From assembly GCA_964459495.1 (NCBI GenBank), contig CAYWNK010000079.1, forward strand, positions 1-22,126: a DNA stretch of 22,126 bases, in the 5' to 3' direction. The position numbers and the translations under genes are program-made. A model generated the notes under the pieces. It ran no database searches, was not told where the DNA came from, and saw nothing but the letters and a program-made list of their open reading frames with translations. Below are positions 1 through 7,723 of this stretch, in pieces (within the stretch, counting starts at the first letter, position 1; every line of letters begins with the position of its first letter). This DNA comes from CAYWNK01 sp964459495. GTDB taxonomy: Bacteria; Planctomycetota; UBA1135; GCA-002686595.

Positions 1-579
1 TTCGAGTCGAATCGCCCCCACCTCGCCCGCGCGGTGTTTTCGGCCGGACCTCTAGGGAACGAACGCCGCACGCACCGCGTTCGTCTGGCTCGTTCCCGAA
101 ACCCCAAGCCGGTCCGGCACCGGTTCCCACTCGCGCGGGGAATCCGTTGATGGCCGCCGATCCCCCATCGGGATCCACTTCCCTGCGAACGGCACCACCA
201 CGGTCAATCGGTGCCAGCGCACCGATCCCTTGATCCAGAGTCCAACCGGCCGCGGCCACGAGCATCGCGCCCCCCTACCCATTCGAACGGAAGGCCGAGA
301 CTGCCCATCCCGATAGCCCTCCGCACCTTGTCTACAGATCGCCCGACTGGGCAACGGATCCCATTCTGCTCCTCTCCGCCCGGGCCCCTGAATCCGGCAA
401 GGTGGGCAACTTGGGAGTGCTGCGTACCCGTCGATGTCCTGCTCTCGGGCTAGCGGCCTCTCATCGGTGCTACCGAAGCGAACTTGGCCAGACCTTGGGG
501 GTTCGCAATTGAGGCGCAACGCCGTCTTTCCCCCCTGGCCAGTCTTGGATCGGGAAGGACCTGTTAGTTTGACTGCACC
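1..579. other. Left flank, no supported gene
   Basis: I see no convincing gene here. The minus-strand open frame covering 52-789 overlaps the signal-peptide end of the metalloprotease and translates to a low-complexity Arg/Gly/Pro-rich product, as GC-rich antisense frames do. On the plus strand, frame 3 is open from position 3 to 511 except for one TGA at about 231. It could be the decayed end of a gene, but I recognise no motif in it. The promoter of the gene starting at 580 should lie at the right end of this stretch; no clear -35/-10 pair stands out. Confidence 0.4.
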
Positions 580-2898
580 ATGAAAATCCCCTCTCTTCTC
601 CTGGTTTCGCAGATCGCAATGACGGCTCCCCTTCTTGGGCAGGGTCCAAGTGCCGCCGAACGGAATCTGGCATACGGGCTCGAGCGGAGCGAAGCCGTCG
701 AGCTGGTGGTCACCGGCGATCTCGGAGAAGCCCGGATCGCAGAGTGGACCCTGGACGGTCAAACGGACTACCTGGTGCTTGAGCCACACTCGGTCCGAAC
801 CGCTGGGTTCAACCTATTCGCCCAAGTCGAGGGGGGACGGCTGGTGTCGGTGAACCCCGGTCCCGTGAGCACCATCCAGGGTTTCTTGGCCAGCCAGCCG
901 GGGTCCACGGTGAGAGGCGGTTTTCAGGACTCGGGGCTCTACGCCAAGCTCGAGCTTGCGGATGGATCTGTGAAGTGGATCGAACCGCTTCAGCGGCAGT
1001 TCCCCATGGCCGCGAGCAACCTCCACATCCTCTACGACAGCGTAGATGTACGGATCCCAGCGCGATCCCACTGCGGAACTCTGGCGGCCGACCAGCCCGT
1101 ATACACGGGCGGGTCCACGACCACGTCGTTTGCAGCCTCCATCCAGACCGCAGAACTCGCCGCGGACGCCGACTTCGACTACTACCAGGACTGGGGCTCT
1201 TCGGTGAACAACGTGTCCAACCGGATCCAAACCGTCATCGCCGCCATGAACGGTCAGTACGAGACCGAGCTGAGCCTGACCCACGCCATCACCACCATCA
1301 TCGTTCGCACCAGCAGCAACGACAACCCCTATACGACCAACGGCCCCTCCGCCCTGCTCGGGGAATTCAAGTCTGAGTGGCAGGACAACCAGCAGGGTAT
1401 CCAAAGGGATATCGCCCAGCTCTTTACGGGCCGCAATCTGACGGGTGGAACCATCGGCATCGCGGATCCGGCCGCGATCTGCAGCTCGACAGGCTCCAGT
1501 CTCGTGCAATCGGATTTCACAGGGAACTTCTCCTGTGTAACCGACCTCTCTGCCCATGAGCTCGGGCACAACTGGAACGCAGGCCATTGCAACTGCCCGA
1601 ACAGGACGATGAACCCGTCGATCACCTGCGCCAACTCCTTCGGCCCCGTTTCCCTGGGCCAGATCAACACTTTCCTCGCTACGCGCACCTGCCTCAGCAA
1701 CGGCCCCCCTTGCCAGCAGGATAGCCTGGAGAACAACGACAACTGCACCTTGGCCAGGTTGATCCCCCCGGGCCTCACCACCGGCATCGTGGCCTCCGAG
1801 GATGACCGTGACTTCTTCCTCTTTGAGATCGACGGCTTCGGCACGTTGAACGTCGACGTCCTTTTCCAGCATGGTCAAGGAGACCTGGACGCCGTCCTCT
1901 CTGACGACATCTGCTCCAACACGGTCGTGCTCGACAGCGGCACCAGCAGCACAGACAACGAAACCGTCACCTATTTCAACCCCAGCTCCCAGCCGATCGC
2001 GGTTCGACTCGAAGTCCAGTACATCTCGGGCACGGGCTGTGTGGACTACGATCTGGATGTGGTCTCTTTGCCAGGCGACCCCTGCCTGCAACCGGACGAC
2101 CTCTTTGAGCCGAACGACAACTGCAGCATGGCAACACCGGTGGGTGACCTCAGCCTCCAGGACTACTTCCTCCGCAAAGCAAGCCCGGACTTCTTCGAGC
2201 TTTGCGTGGATCCCGGCGACACCCTCAGCGTGGACGCTTTTTTTGCTCACGCCAGCGGAGACCTCGACCTCTACCTGTACAGCTCCCTGGGATGTGGCGC
2301 TGCCCAGCTGGCCAGCAGCACCTCCAGCACGGACACGGAGACCATCACCTGGGTCAACACAACGGGCATCAGCCAGACCTACGTGCTTGAGGCCCGCATC
2401 GCGGCCTCGAGCGTTCCGGACTGCAGCCCCTACCTCCTGGAGATCAGCGGCGCGGGAGGCAACTGCGTTCCACCCACTGCCGTGGGCCAGAACTACTGCG
2501 GACCCGCGGTGCCCAATTCCACGGGATCCCCCGCGACGATCGCAGGTTTCGGTAGCGATCTCGCTGCAGCCAACGACCTGCTCCTGGTCTCGACAGGCCT
2601 TCCCCAGAACAAAGCCGGCTACTACCTGGCAAGCCTGACCCAAGACTTCCTTCAGGGCCCCGGTGGCAGCGATGGCAACCTCTGCCTTGGCAGCCCCTCC
2701 GCGCGCCTCGTCGCCCAGGTGATGAACTCGGGGCCGGCGGGCTCGATCAGCGTCCAGGTCGACACGACCAACATTCCCTCCAGCCCTCCCCAGCCAATCC
2801 TGGCGGGCGAGACCTGGAATTTCCAGCTGTGGTACCGGGACACCAACCCCACCTCCACATCCAATTTCACGGACGCTCTTTCCATTCCGTTCCAGTGA
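580..2898 (+). CDS. Secreted metzincin-type zinc metalloprotease with two PPC domains
   Basis: This 772-residue protein is predicted to be an exported zinc endopeptidase. A signal peptide (about residues 1-21) is followed by a reprolysin-like propeptide. The propeptide has a possible cysteine switch, His-Cys-Gly at residues 164-166. The catalytic domain carries the metzincin zinc signature HELGHNWNAGH at 326-336 and a likely Met-turn at Met344 (TMNPS). Two pre-peptidase C-terminal (PPC) domains follow, near residues 378-500 and 502-627; both start with a Cys-x-x-Asp plus Glu-x-Asn-Asp-Asn-Cys pattern. Residues 628-772 form a module that recalls C-terminal domains of many planctomycete exported proteins (YCGPAVPNSTG near its start, YRD and SNFTDA near its end). 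The ATG at 580 places the signal peptide correctly, though no Shine-Dalgarno is obvious. The natural substrate cannot be told from the sequence. Family assignment is firm; the role in feeding on protein polymers is inference. Confidence 0.93.
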   Translation: MKIPSLLLVSQIAMTAPLLGQGPSAAERNLAYGLERSEAVELVVTGDLGEARIAEWTLDGQTDYLVLEPHSVRTAGFNLFAQVEGGRLVSVNPGPVSTIQGFLASQPGSTVRGGFQDSGLYAKLELADGSVKWIEPLQRQFPMAASNLHILYDSVDVRIPARSHCGTLAADQPVYTGGSTTTSFAASIQTAELAADADFDYYQDWGSSVNNVSNRIQTVIAAMNGQYETELSLTHAITTIIVRTSSNDNPYTTNGPSALLGEFKSEWQDNQQGIQRDIAQLFTGRNLTGGTIGIADPAAICSSTGSSLVQSDFTGNFSCVTDLSAHELGHNWNAGHCNCPNRTMNPSITCANSFGPVSLGQINTFLATRTCLSNGPPCQQDSLENNDNCTLARLIPPGLTTGIVASEDDRDFFLFEIDGFGTLNVDVLFQHGQGDLDAVLSDDICSNTVVLDSGTSSTDNETVTYFNPSSQPIAVRLEVQYISGTGCVDYDLDVVSLPGDPCLQPDDLFEPNDNCSMATPVGDLSLQDYFLRKASPDFFELCVDPGDTLSVDAFFAHASGDLDLYLYSSLGCGAAQLASSTSSTDTETITWVNTTGISQTYVLEARIAASSVPDCSPYLLEISGAGGNCVPPTAVGQNYCGPAVPNSTGSPATIAGFGSDLAAANDLLLVSTGLPQNKAGYYLASLTQDFLQGPGGSDGNLCLGSPSARLVAQVMNSGPAGSISVQVDTTNIPSSPPQPILAGETWNFQLWYRDTNPTSTSNFTDALSIPFQ

Positions 2899-3018
2899 TA
2901 TGGATGGACCTGTCAAGTGCTCCGCGACTCGGCTTCTTTCAGTTCTAGCTGTTCGCGCGCTTGGCGCCTGATGCGTGCCCCTGTCGCGGCCGATCGGCTC
3001 GATGGGGGCACACTGCAT

Positions 3019-3501
3019 TCATGGGAGTGGTTCCGGGTAGGCGGAGGGGGCGGCCGCGAGCGTCGTGTCGACGATGGAGTTAGACTGACATTCGCGGGTC
3101 GGGGCCGCAGTGCAGGAGGTTCGATCTTCCTCGGGAGTCGGGACGCGGATCGCGGTCAGGTGACCACTTCGAAGAAAGACCGCCAGCTTGCGCGCGTCGC
3201 GTTTGTCGGTCTTGACCCGATCCGACGCCATCTTCGGTGTCTTGGCCGGCGCGACCACATCACAGGCGAAACCGTCCTGAATCAGCGCTCGGTAAAGACC
3301 GTAGCCGGTCGGACCAGCTTCGTAGCAGATCTTGATTTCCTTGGGGACTCCCAGCTTGAGTAGCTTGGCCTTCAGGCGGGTGTAGTCGCTGGAGATCGAG
3401 CCCAGGTGCTGAGGCTCATGGTCGAGACCAGCACCGGTGTAGGCGAGAACGATGGACTTCTTGTGGGCGTCGAGGCCGACGTAGGTGGAGAATCGGGGCA
3501 T
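3019..3501 (-). pseudogene. IS110-family transposase, N-terminal fragment
   Basis: The 160-codon frame begins like an IS110 DEDD transposase: Tyr-Val-Gly-Leu-Asp-Ala-His-Lys-Lys at residues 7-15 gives the first acidic residue of the RuvC-like domain. CYEAGPTGYGLYR near residue 59 gives the second, and KTDKRDARKLA near residue 97 gives the Asp pair region. Whole transposases of this family usually have roughly 330-420 residues and a C-terminal Tnp domain with an essential serine; both are missing here. Homology appears to stop after PTPEEDRT (about residue 128), and the last ~30 residues are out-of-frame sequence. The protein should therefore be inactive. The intact start codon and ribosome binding site suggest the deletion is fairly recent. 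Confidence 0.85.
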
Positions 3502-3504
3502 GGA

Positions 3505-3660
3505 CTGGCTTCCTTTGCGGCTCTGCGCCGGCTGGTTGGTAGTGCAGCCGATGGTGTAACCCGCGGATCAAGGATATCCGGTCCATACATCCTCTCTAGG
3601 CCCACCCAAGCGGCGCTGGGTCGTTCATCTGCGCGGGAGCGCGCCGATACCTCAGCAAGG
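3505..3660 (-). ncRNA. Candidate IS110 bridge-RNA region
   Basis: In IS110-group elements the non-coding stretch upstream of the transposase encodes the bridge RNA that pairs with target and donor DNA. In this remnant that stretch is still present. Read on the minus strand it contains several small stem-loops. One is GCGCG/CGCGC around a 4-nt loop (3631-3644). One is CCCA-GC/GC-TGGG with a bulged A (3605-3620). One is CGGAT/ATCCG around a 7-nt loop (3564-3580), inside the sequence ATGGACCGGATATCC. That last piece resembles what I remember of the donor-binding loop of the IS621 bridge RNA. The location is established knowledge of the family; the boundaries and identity as an RNA are inference. 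Confidence 0.3.
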
Positions 3661-3776
3661 GAGGTGGCAGCTGGGTCCGGAGCCAGCGCGATAAAGGCCA
3701 TCGGGATTTCTGAACCATTGGAGAGCCTCGAGACGCGAAGGGAACCTGCTCCGTTCCCCTATCCCACTCGATTCCC

Positions 3777-5930
3777 ATGCGCTCGCTCGTCCTTTCCCTA
3801 CTCGCACTGTCGCCCTTTGCCTCCGCCCAAACCGCCACCTACCTGCAGGGGGGCGACCCCTTCGGCGTCTACTTCGAAAACGAGGACCTCGGTTGGGTGA
3901 CCCACGACGGCGGCCTGATCCGCAGGTGGGAGAACGGCAGCTGGACTCAAGCGGTCACCCCCGACGTGCGGGTCCAGCTTCGTGGGATCGATATGGTCAC
4001 CCCCAACGTCGGCTACGCCGTGGGTGCCCAGGGCACGGTCCTACGCACGACCGATGGCGGACTCAACTGGACCCAGCAAAGCGTGGTGATGTCCCCGGTG
4101 ATCCAGAACTTCCCGGACTCCACCCAGGACTGGCCTTCCGCTCCGGCAAACCTGCACCAGTGCCACTTCTTCGACGAGGTCTATGGCTTCGTCTTGGGCG
4201 ATGACCTGACGGTGCAATACACCCTCGACGGAGGCATGAACTGGATCCCCGCCGACCTCATCTCCATCGAGAACTTCCTGGACGGCGATGAGCATGAAAG
4301 CCCATTCGACTGCTACGACGTCCACTTCTTTGACGATGACAACGGCATCATGGTCTTGGACGAGGGCTGGATCGCACGCACCACGGATGCGGGTCGCACC
4401 TGGGTCTCGAGGAACGGCCTCGACGAGCTGAACGAGCTGCCGGAGGTCCTTCCGTCCTGCAACAACGAGGTTACCAACCTTGAGATGTGGTCCATCGACT
4501 TCTACCAAGATGGTGATCCCAACACTTCCGATGAGTACGGCGTGATCGCCGGTGGCTTCGGAAACAACGACGGCTACACCTTCTGGACGGACGACGGGGG
4601 AGCGACTTGGACCCCCGAGAAGTGCATCAACAACGACTTCGGCAATACGACCGGGATCGGTGCCCCAGGGGGCAACCCCCAGTGTGGTGTCACGATGCCG
4701 ACGATCTACGGGGCGGCCATGCTGACGGCCGATACCTCGGCCGCAGTGGGCTACGGGCGGACAAGCTGGATCCGTCAACCCACGCCGGCTCCTTCGACCG
4801 CGACCTGGTTCGAGGGCTTTCTGACCACGGTATGGCCGGATACCGACGTTCGTTCCTGCGCGGGCGAGACCCCCTGGTGGAACCTCGATAGCGGCCCCGC
4901 CCCTTCCAACCCGACCCTGGGCCAGCAGCTGGGGGCGACTCCGATGCGCTGGGTCGAGGGCTACGACAACGACACGGCCTACTACACCGGGACCTTCGGG
5001 GTCGTCGAGCGCGTTGACTACTCGCTCGTCGGCGGCGAGATCGTTGGGACTCGTACCCAGCTGAACTCCACCCAGCACGGACGCATGTTTGGCGCCGCGT
5101 TCACGGCTTCCGGTCTTGGATTCCAAGTTGGGCAGAGCGCCCAGATCCTGCGTACGTCGAACTTCGGCGAAGACACCGAACGAGTGTTCTCATCACCCGC
5201 CAACAACAACCCCTACCTCCTCGGCGTCGACGTGGCGGACAACGGCACCTGGGTGCTCGCCGCAGGCAACGAGGATCCGCTCTACAACACACAAGGGGGT
5301 GACCCCGGACACTGGAACTATGCCCCCCTTGGCCTGAGCGTCCAGATGGAGACCGCTGAGATCATCGGCAGCACCTCGGTCGGCTATATCGCTGGTGCCG
5401 GCGGCCAGGTCTACCGCACGAGCGACCAGGGTGCGAACTGGCTGAATCGCTCCCTACCCTTGACAGGAATCAAGGTCCTGGACACCGAGTTCCTCACGGC
5501 CGAGATCGGCATGGTTGTAGGCACCAAAGGAACCGCTGCGTTCACAACCAATGGCGGGCAAAACTGGACTTCAGTCGCCGTCCCAACCCTACCGGGTGAG
5601 GCCCTGACCGGGATTTCGCTCGCCTTCCCCCACATCGTCACCGTGAGCGACACCGGCAAGATCTACTACGCGAACGCCGCAAACCTGACCTTCATCGACA
5701 TCACGCCTTCCATCCCTGAGCTAGCCAACGCAAGCCTGATGTCCGTGGACATCAACCCCGACACCCTAGAAGTCTGGGCATCCGGAAAAAACGGCGCGCT
5801 CGTGAAGCTCAGCCAAGGCACATGGACCGCGCCGCGGCCGATGACGATCTTCGACCTGAATACGGTCATGAGCATCGACGCGTCGACGACCATGATCAGC
5901 TCGCGTCGCTCGGGCCTGGCCCGATTCTAG
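3777..5930 (+). CDS. Secreted BNR/Ycf48-like beta-propeller protein
   Basis: This 717-residue protein has a short signal peptide (MRSLVLSLLALSPFASA, residues 1-17) and is therefore probably periplasmic or extracellular. The body is built from repeated blades with the BNR/Asp-box-like pattern Thr-x-Asp/Asn-Gly-Gly-x-x-Trp: TTDGGLNW near residue 92, TTDAGRTW near 202, TDDGGATW near 271, TSDQGANW near 547 and TTNGGQNW near 591. Segments such as VGYAVGAQGTVLRT and IGMVVGTKGTAAFT match the Ycf48/sortilin-like propeller style. In cyanobacteria and chloroplasts, Ycf48 assists photosystem II assembly. In other bacteria such propellers are exported proteins of mostly unknown binding role, so no function is assigned. 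No Shine-Dalgarno precedes the ATG at 3777; the start is chosen because it yields the signal peptide. It sits 16 bp before the next gene's first possible ATG and may be cotranscribed with it. Confidence 0.85.
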   Translation: MRSLVLSLLALSPFASAQTATYLQGGDPFGVYFENEDLGWVTHDGGLIRRWENGSWTQAVTPDVRVQLRGIDMVTPNVGYAVGAQGTVLRTTDGGLNWTQQSVVMSPVIQNFPDSTQDWPSAPANLHQCHFFDEVYGFVLGDDLTVQYTLDGGMNWIPADLISIENFLDGDEHESPFDCYDVHFFDDDNGIMVLDEGWIARTTDAGRTWVSRNGLDELNELPEVLPSCNNEVTNLEMWSIDFYQDGDPNTSDEYGVIAGGFGNNDGYTFWTDDGGATWTPEKCINNDFGNTTGIGAPGGNPQCGVTMPTIYGAAMLTADTSAAVGYGRTSWIRQPTPAPSTATWFEGFLTTVWPDTDVRSCAGETPWWNLDSGPAPSNPTLGQQLGATPMRWVEGYDNDTAYYTGTFGVVERVDYSLVGGEIVGTRTQLNSTQHGRMFGAAFTASGLGFQVGQSAQILRTSNFGEDTERVFSSPANNNPYLLGVDVADNGTWVLAAGNEDPLYNTQGGDPGHWNYAPLGLSVQMETAEIIGSTSVGYIAGAGGQVYRTSDQGANWLNRSLPLTGIKVLDTEFLTAEIGMVVGTKGTAAFTTNGGQNWTSVAVPTLPGEALTGISLAFPHIVTVSDTGKIYYANAANLTFIDITPSIPELANASLMSVDINPDTLEVWASGKNGALVKLSQGTWTAPRPMTIFDLNTVMSIDASTTMISSRRSGLARF

Positions 5931-5939
5931 TTCCCCGAC

Positions 5940-5944
5940 GGAGG
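5940..5944 (+). promoter_or_regulatory. Shine-Dalgarno GGAGG deciding the peroxidase start
   Basis: GGAGG lies 2 nt before the ATG at 5947 but 8 nt before the in-frame ATG at 5953. The usual spacing of about 5-9 nt favours 5953. This is one of the few strong ribosome binding sites in the window. Confidence 0.6.
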
Positions 5945-5952
5945 CCATGGCC

Positions 5953-7710
5953 ATGCGACGCATGAACATCACTCAACGGGCCGGACTGGCGCTGCTCGCC
6001 TGGTCTTGGCTCTCCCCCGCTACGCTCGGACAAGACGGAACTCCGCTGCCCCGGCTTGGTGGCGACCTGCAGGGTCAGGCTCCCCAGAATGGGAACCAAA
6101 ATTGGCCTGACATCCAAGCCCCCGCAAACAACCCCTTCGTTCCCTCGACCAACAACCCCTTCTTCCCCAGACCGGGCACCAACACCGACGCTCGTCGGGT
6201 CCTCGGAAAGGCGCTGTTCTGGGAGGAACAGGTTTCGTCCGACAACACGATGGCCTGCGGGACATGCCATGCCCCGGCCTTCGGAGGCATCGACATGCGC
6301 CTGACCTTTCCATCGCCGATCGGCACGGAGGGATCCCTCGGCATGGTGCCCCAGGATTCGGGCAATCGGTTCATGCCCGAGGCCCAGCTGGTCCAGGACC
6401 GGCGCGTCACGCCGCTTGCCCCTGCCAGCACGGTGACCGGCGCTGCGTTCAAGACCTCCAGCTTCTGGGATGGCCGCATGGGCCCCAGCTTCCTGGCGAG
6501 CGACGGCTCTGTCCTGCTCGACAACTGGGCCGCGTTGGAGGCCCAGGCCGTTCTGCCGCCGGTCAACTCCATAGAAATGTGCCGCGACGGTTTCACCTGG
6601 AACGCAGGGACCTCGACGGACTCCGTCGCGGGCAAGCTTGGTCCGGCTCGGCCCCTGGCACTCGCCACGGATTTGCCGCAGGACCTGCTGGACCTGCAGG
6701 CCGACTACGCCACCTACGCCGAGGCCTTCGATGCCACCTTTGCGGGCACTCCCTACGCCGGTCCGGATGGCGTCACCCGTGAGCGCTTTGCCATGGCGAT
6801 CGCCACTTACGAACGCACGCTGGTGCCCAACCAGGCCCCCATTGACCTGCTCGACATCGATGCCTTGGACATGGCCGCTGTCGACGCTTCGCCCAAACGC
6901 GGCTTCGAGCTCTTCGTCAGCAGCGACTGCGACCAATGCCATTCCGACGCAAATACAGGGCGAAGCCCCATGCCCTTCGGCCTCAAACCGGGCGGCGGGT
7001 TCACCAATCCCTTCGACAGCCTGCTCTCCGACGGCCTGCGTCGCAACGATGTTGGCGTGCCTGGAACAACGGCGTTCGAGAGTTCTGTGGGAACTGAAGA
7101 AGCCACCGGTGTCGTCACTCCGAGCCTTCGCAACGTGGCTCTCAAGCGGCGCTTCTTCCACAACGGAAGCCTCGACAGCCTGGAAGACGTCATTCGCTTC
7201 TACAACGGCGAGATTCCTGGCAGCGCGCCGAACTATCGCTTCTTCCCGGCCCTCCAAACCGAGCAGGACCACAAGGACGTGAGGGCCTTCTTCGAGACCT
7301 TGACCGACCCCCGCGTAGCCAACGGGGACCCGCCCTTCGACCGCCCTACGCTGTATTCCGAGCGTGTCCCCCATGGATCCAATGAGTACGGGAATCCGAC
7401 ACCGGTGACGGGCCCCGAGCTAATCGCCAACTCGCCGCTCCTGGATGGAGACATGCACTTCAAGATTGGGCTCAAAGATGCCCCCATCTCCTCCGCCGGA
7501 TTCCTTGGGGTCTCCACAACACCGGCCAGCGGCCCCCTGGTCTGGATCGGCAGCGCCGGGCTCAGCTTGATCCCCATCACGACCGACGCGAACGGCCTTG
7601 CAACCTACGCGGTAGGCCCGCTCCCGGCCGGACTTACCGGCCTCACGGTCTACGCACAAGCCTGGGTGGCCGGCCAGTTCTCCGGCGCGGCGGAGTGGAC
7701 CTTCCATTAG
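5953..7710 (+). CDS. Di-haem cytochrome c peroxidase / MauG-family protein
   Basis: From the ATG at 5953 the protein has 585 residues. It begins with a Sec-type signal peptide (to about residue 24), as expected for a periplasmic c-type cytochrome. Two haem c attachment sites are visible: CGTCH at residues 102-106 and CDQCH at 326-330. The family pattern TPSLRNVALKRRFFHNGSL, followed by LEDVIRFYN, comes after the second site and fits the bacterial cytochrome c peroxidase/MauG superfamily. Members either reduce hydrogen peroxide with electrons from small cytochromes or oxidise a protein or small substrate; the sequence does not separate these. The protein is longer than a classical ~330-residue CcpA. 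It carries ~80 extra residues between the haem motifs and a C-terminal beta-rich tail (about 490-585, ending AEWTF) of a kind common on planctomycete exported proteins. Haem ligation by the second axial residues was not resolved. Confidence 0.9.
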   Translation: MRRMNITQRAGLALLAWSWLSPATLGQDGTPLPRLGGDLQGQAPQNGNQNWPDIQAPANNPFVPSTNNPFFPRPGTNTDARRVLGKALFWEEQVSSDNTMACGTCHAPAFGGIDMRLTFPSPIGTEGSLGMVPQDSGNRFMPEAQLVQDRRVTPLAPASTVTGAAFKTSSFWDGRMGPSFLASDGSVLLDNWAALEAQAVLPPVNSIEMCRDGFTWNAGTSTDSVAGKLGPARPLALATDLPQDLLDLQADYATYAEAFDATFAGTPYAGPDGVTRERFAMAIATYERTLVPNQAPIDLLDIDALDMAAVDASPKRGFELFVSSDCDQCHSDANTGRSPMPFGLKPGGGFTNPFDSLLSDGLRRNDVGVPGTTAFESSVGTEEATGVVTPSLRNVALKRRFFHNGSLDSLEDVIRFYNGEIPGSAPNYRFFPALQTEQDHKDVRAFFETLTDPRVANGDPPFDRPTLYSERVPHGSNEYGNPTPVTGPELIANSPLLDGDMHFKIGLKDAPISSAGFLGVSTTPASGPLVWIGSAGLSLIPITTDANGLATYAVGPLPAGLTGLTVYAQAWVAGQFSGAAEWTFH

Positions 7711-7723
7711 CGCGCGCGGACCG

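Larger units (their letters stand above)
2899..3700 (-). mobile_element. Internally deleted IS110-family insertion sequence
   Basis: The element is read on the minus strand. It keeps an upstream region (about 3502-3700), a ribosome binding site (AAGGAAG, complement of 3509-3515, 7 nt before the ATG) and the first ~128 codons of an IS110-type transposase. Identity then breaks at about 3118. Just beyond, in another frame, a short tail Asp-Pro-Arg-Met-Ser-Val ends in TAA at 3080-3082, which would suit the original transposase C-terminus. The remaining ~180 nt down to the metalloprotease stop would then be the element's other end, closing with the complement of TATGGATGGACCTGTCAAG at 2899-2917. 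Both outer boundaries are estimates: IS110 elements lack long terminal inverted repeats, so the ends cannot be fixed by eye. Confidence 0.6.

Noticed and set aside
52..789. 245-codon minus-strand frame in the left flank
   Set aside because: It overlaps the metalloprotease start, contains no motif and has no ribosome binding site; low-complexity composition.
814..3018. 734-codon open frame on the minus strand opposite the metalloprotease
   Set aside because: The product is a Val/Ala/Gly/Arg-rich sequence with no motif, and the opposite strand has an unmistakable protease. It is an antisense artefact of GC-rich codon use.
5896..7374. 492-codon minus-strand frame opposite the cytochrome c peroxidase
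   Set aside because: No recognisable domain; it is fully antisense to a gene with two haem motifs and a signal peptide.
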